From Paraglomus occultum (taxonomy: Eukaryota; Glomeromycota; Glomeromycetes; Paraglomerales; Paraglomeraceae), in contig CAJVPJ010000570.1 of the NCBI GenBank assembly GCA_910592205.1, positions 1-21,698 on the forward strand: a stretch of DNA of 21,698 bases, read 5' to 3'. Positions 19,970-21,698 of the stretch are shown one piece after another (position 1 is the first letter of the stretch; the number at the start of each line of letters is the position of its first letter). Made by a program: the position numbers and the translations under genes. A model generated the notes under the pieces. It made no database searches. It saw only the letters and a program-made list of their open reading frames with translations, and was not told the origin of the DNA.

Positions 19970-20112
19970 CAGTGAAAGTCGATATAACGGACTATCGATA
20001 TAACGAACACTCATTATAACAGACTTTTTCTCTCGAACGAAATTTTTAAGTGCTAATAAATATAAAATTCGATATAACAGACAAAAGTGTGAAAAAATAT
20101 CAACTTTTACTG
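19970..20112. mobile_element. 143-bp inverted-repeat element, pogo/Tigger-like MITE
   Basis: The left end CAGTGAAAGTCGATAT and the inverted right end (read on the minus strand, CAGTAAAAGTTGATAT) match at 14 of 16 positions. Inside are repeated GATATAACGGAC, GATATAACGAAC, TTATAACAGAC and GATATAACAGAC motifs. Terminal repeats beginning CAGT followed by GATATAACGGAC-like blocks are typical of pogo/Tigger transposons of the Tc1/mariner superfamily. There is no room for a transposase, so this would be a non-autonomous copy. A clean TA target duplication was not seen (left flank TACA, right flank TGTG). Confidence 0.55.
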
Positions 20113-20397
20113 TGTGCGTGTAATTATCTTTGTAATTCTGGTAAAATCAATGATAGAACTTAAACAAGGTTTCTACATTATGTAACGAAAATAATGGTCT
20201 TTAGTTTTTTGCAAAATAAACAAGACAATGCGTTACTTATCATAAAAGCGTCTTTATTTTCAATCAATTACCGTTCTGGTGAACAAGATATAAATTTCAG
20301 TAACGACTCGTTGTTTGCTCTCCCGTCTTTTTGCAATCATGATTAATTCTTAGGCTAGGGCACAACATCCAATATTCAATCTGAAAACGAGTGGCTC
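20113..20397. other. Spacer
   Basis: AT-rich and nothing recognised. Confidence 0.4.
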
Positions 20398-21000
20398 ATG
20401 ATGTCTAGAACGTCTGATGGGATGCAAGCTTCTAAAAATAGCTTTTCTGACTTTCTGACTTTGGAGTCCAATTATCTATGCTGGATCAAACGAATTCCGT
20501 ATTTAGAAGCAGATATTAACTTTCATACTAGAGTTCATTTTAATTAACGCTTACAAGCAGTCCAGCTAGACGAACATTTGCACCGGTTTGGTCTGCCCGA
20601 CGACATTCTACTTAGCGATTGATCGAAATTACTGATGAAGAACAAAGACTACGGTTAAGGCCTGGAATTGACAAATTGATTCAAGAAAAATTGTTAGCTA
20701 CGTGTTTTAACTTTTACATAGACATCAAGATCATAATGGTATACTAGAAAATAAACAAAACACTCGAATTATTAATTTTGTCTATACCTTAGTAACAGCA
20801 TCGGGAGAAACGTTATGATAGCGTGGTCTGAAACCGCAACACACGGCTCTTGCATACTTCCTAGTATTATCACTAAATCACGTCGATTAGGGCTCGAATA
20901 AGAAAAAGCACTGTTTATAAATCAAAAAAAAAAACAACAAATGTTGTTAAAGCAATTAATCAAGAAGTTATTCTTCAAGAAATCAGAAACCTGATGTAGA
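20398..21000 (+). pseudogene. Decayed coding DNA of unknown family
   Basis: Several stretches on the plus strand read like real protein but are broken by stops and frame changes. From 20398 one frame gives FSDFLTLESNYLCWIKRIP, then a stop at 20545, then in the same frame LDEHLHRFGLPDDILLSD to a stop at 20620. A second frame from about 20616 reads IEITDEEQRLRLRPGIDKLI to a stop near 20743. A third continues with ILENKQNTRIINFVYTLVTA, and a later one reads RKSTVYKSKKKTTNVVKAIN near 20,900-20,970. The pieces lie in a consistent order, as expected of one eroded gene or transposon. I do not recognise the family. Introns cannot be excluded as the cause of some breaks. Confidence 0.35.
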
Positions 21001-21055
21001 AGACATGTGCTTTCGGGTAAAACATTCGAAAATTTTCTACAAACATCATCATATA

Positions 21056-21201
21056 CGTGGCTTATCAATTCCGCTAGTAAATTACGACATCCATCTATCA
21101 CAGAGTACGCGTGGCTTATCGATAAATCACTGGTCGCTACCTCCTGACTGCCCCGTGAAAATCACACGCGCGGATTATTATTCCATTGATTGTTACCTCC
21201 T
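21056..21201. repeat. Diverged lead-in to the tandem array
   Basis: CGTGGCTTATC occurs at 21056 and 21110. TACCTCCTGACTGCCCCGTG near 21138 foreshadows TACCTCCTGACCGCCCGTG near 21195, the start of the first full unit. This looks like the diverged edge of the array. Confidence 0.5.
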
Positions 21202-21698
21202 GACCGCCCGTGGGAGTAAAAAACTTTTACTGCACGTACTACACTGATAACGATACTAGTTCATGCTTCTCAAACCTCTTGCTGCGTTGATAACAACATC
21301 TATCCGTATGCGACGCGATTGATGATACGAGACCGTCCGTGGGAGCTGAAAAACTCTTACTTCAGGTACTACACTGATAACGATACCCGTTCATGCTTCT
21401 CACACCCCTTGCTGCGTAGATAACATTTATACTTATAAGGATAAATACGACGCGATTGATGATGTGAGACCGTCCGTGGGAGCAAAAAATTTTTACTGCA
21501 GGTACTACGCTGATAGCGATACACGTTCATGCTTCTCACACCCCTTGCTGCGTAGATAACATTTATACTTAAAAGGATAAATACGACGCGATTGATGATA
21601 CGAGACCGCCCGTGGGAGCTGAAAAACTTTTACGTCAGGTACTACACTGATAGCGATACCTGTTTATGTTTCTCACACCCCTTGCTGCGTATGTAACA
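21202..21698. repeat. Tandem array of ~136-bp units, open at window end
   Basis: Units begin with GACCGYCCGTGGGAG at 21202, 21331, 21468 and 21604 (periods 129, 137 and 136); the last is cut by the window. Each unit continues with AAAAA(C/T)TTTTAC, GGTACTACACTGATA, CGATAC, TTCATGCTTCTCACACC, CCTTGCTGCGTAGATAAC and GCGATTGATGATACGAGA. Units two to four are close to identical while the first is more diverged, as expected at an array edge. Base composition is more GC-rich than the flanks. No reading frame persists across units. It resembles a satellite or minisatellite; it does not look like 5S rDNA. Confidence 0.9.

Noticed and set aside
19666-20019. 117-codon plus-strand frame
   Set aside because: It ends within the inverted-repeat element and its C-terminal residues are translated repeat motifs.
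21005-21247. 80-codon plus-strand frame
   Set aside because: It runs into the tandem array and is not kept in later units.
21202-21698. CRISPR-like or 5S rDNA array
   Set aside because: Whole ~136-bp units are repeated without short repeats and unique spacers, and no 5S promoter boxes were seen; the organism is eukaryotic.

Overview
This is a eukaryotic window and almost certainly comes from a fungus, most plausibly an arbuscular mycorrhizal (Glomeromycotina, Rhizophagus-like) genome. The grounds are AT-rich DNA, short GT-AG introns (about 60-135 nt) in every conserved gene, Sel1-repeat coding DNA, a D-arabinose dehydrogenase (Ara2) type gene, and dense relics of MULE, Tc1/mariner and integrase-type transposons. 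The genus is inference; nothing here proves it.

Layout. Bases 1-756 hold the 3' end of a Sel1-repeat gene. Bases ~1160-5700 are a transposon graveyard: a frameshifted C-terminal integrase fragment with a Cys-rich tail, a degenerate repeat array, a Tc1/mariner helix-turn-helix fragment, and a nearly full-length MULE transposase broken by a frameshift at its third catalytic position. Bases 5430-7545 show no convincing gene.

Bases 7546-17693 are the conserved core. A five-exon aldo/keto reductase (minus) diverges from a two-exon unrecognised disordered-protein gene (plus). After 1.3 kb of gene-free DNA comes a ten-exon YEATS2-like chromatin-reader gene (minus; modelled here as 1004 residues with two zinc-binding segments, a YEATS domain and a predicted 7-nt micro-exon). 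Just upstream of it in the same orientation lies a seven-exon typical 2-Cys peroxiredoxin (Tsa1-like, 203 residues) with one GC-AG intron and two Yap1-like TTAGTAA sites in its promoter.

The right end (17.9-21.7 kb) is gene-poor: a possible small ORF, a 143-bp inverted-repeat element with GATATAACRGAC motifs (pogo/Tigger-like MITE), decayed coding DNA of unknown family, and a ~136-bp tandem repeat array running off the window.

The conserved genes do not form a pathway: redox/sugar metabolism, peroxide defence and chromatin reading are simply neighbours. No new multi-gene system is evident. The strongest candidates for follow-up are the fungal YEATS2 homologue with its micro-exon and the terminal tandem array. 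Exon models were built by eye from splice consensus, frame continuity and family conservation; all reading frames close exactly (996, 3015 and 612 coding nt for the reductase, YEATS and peroxiredoxin genes).
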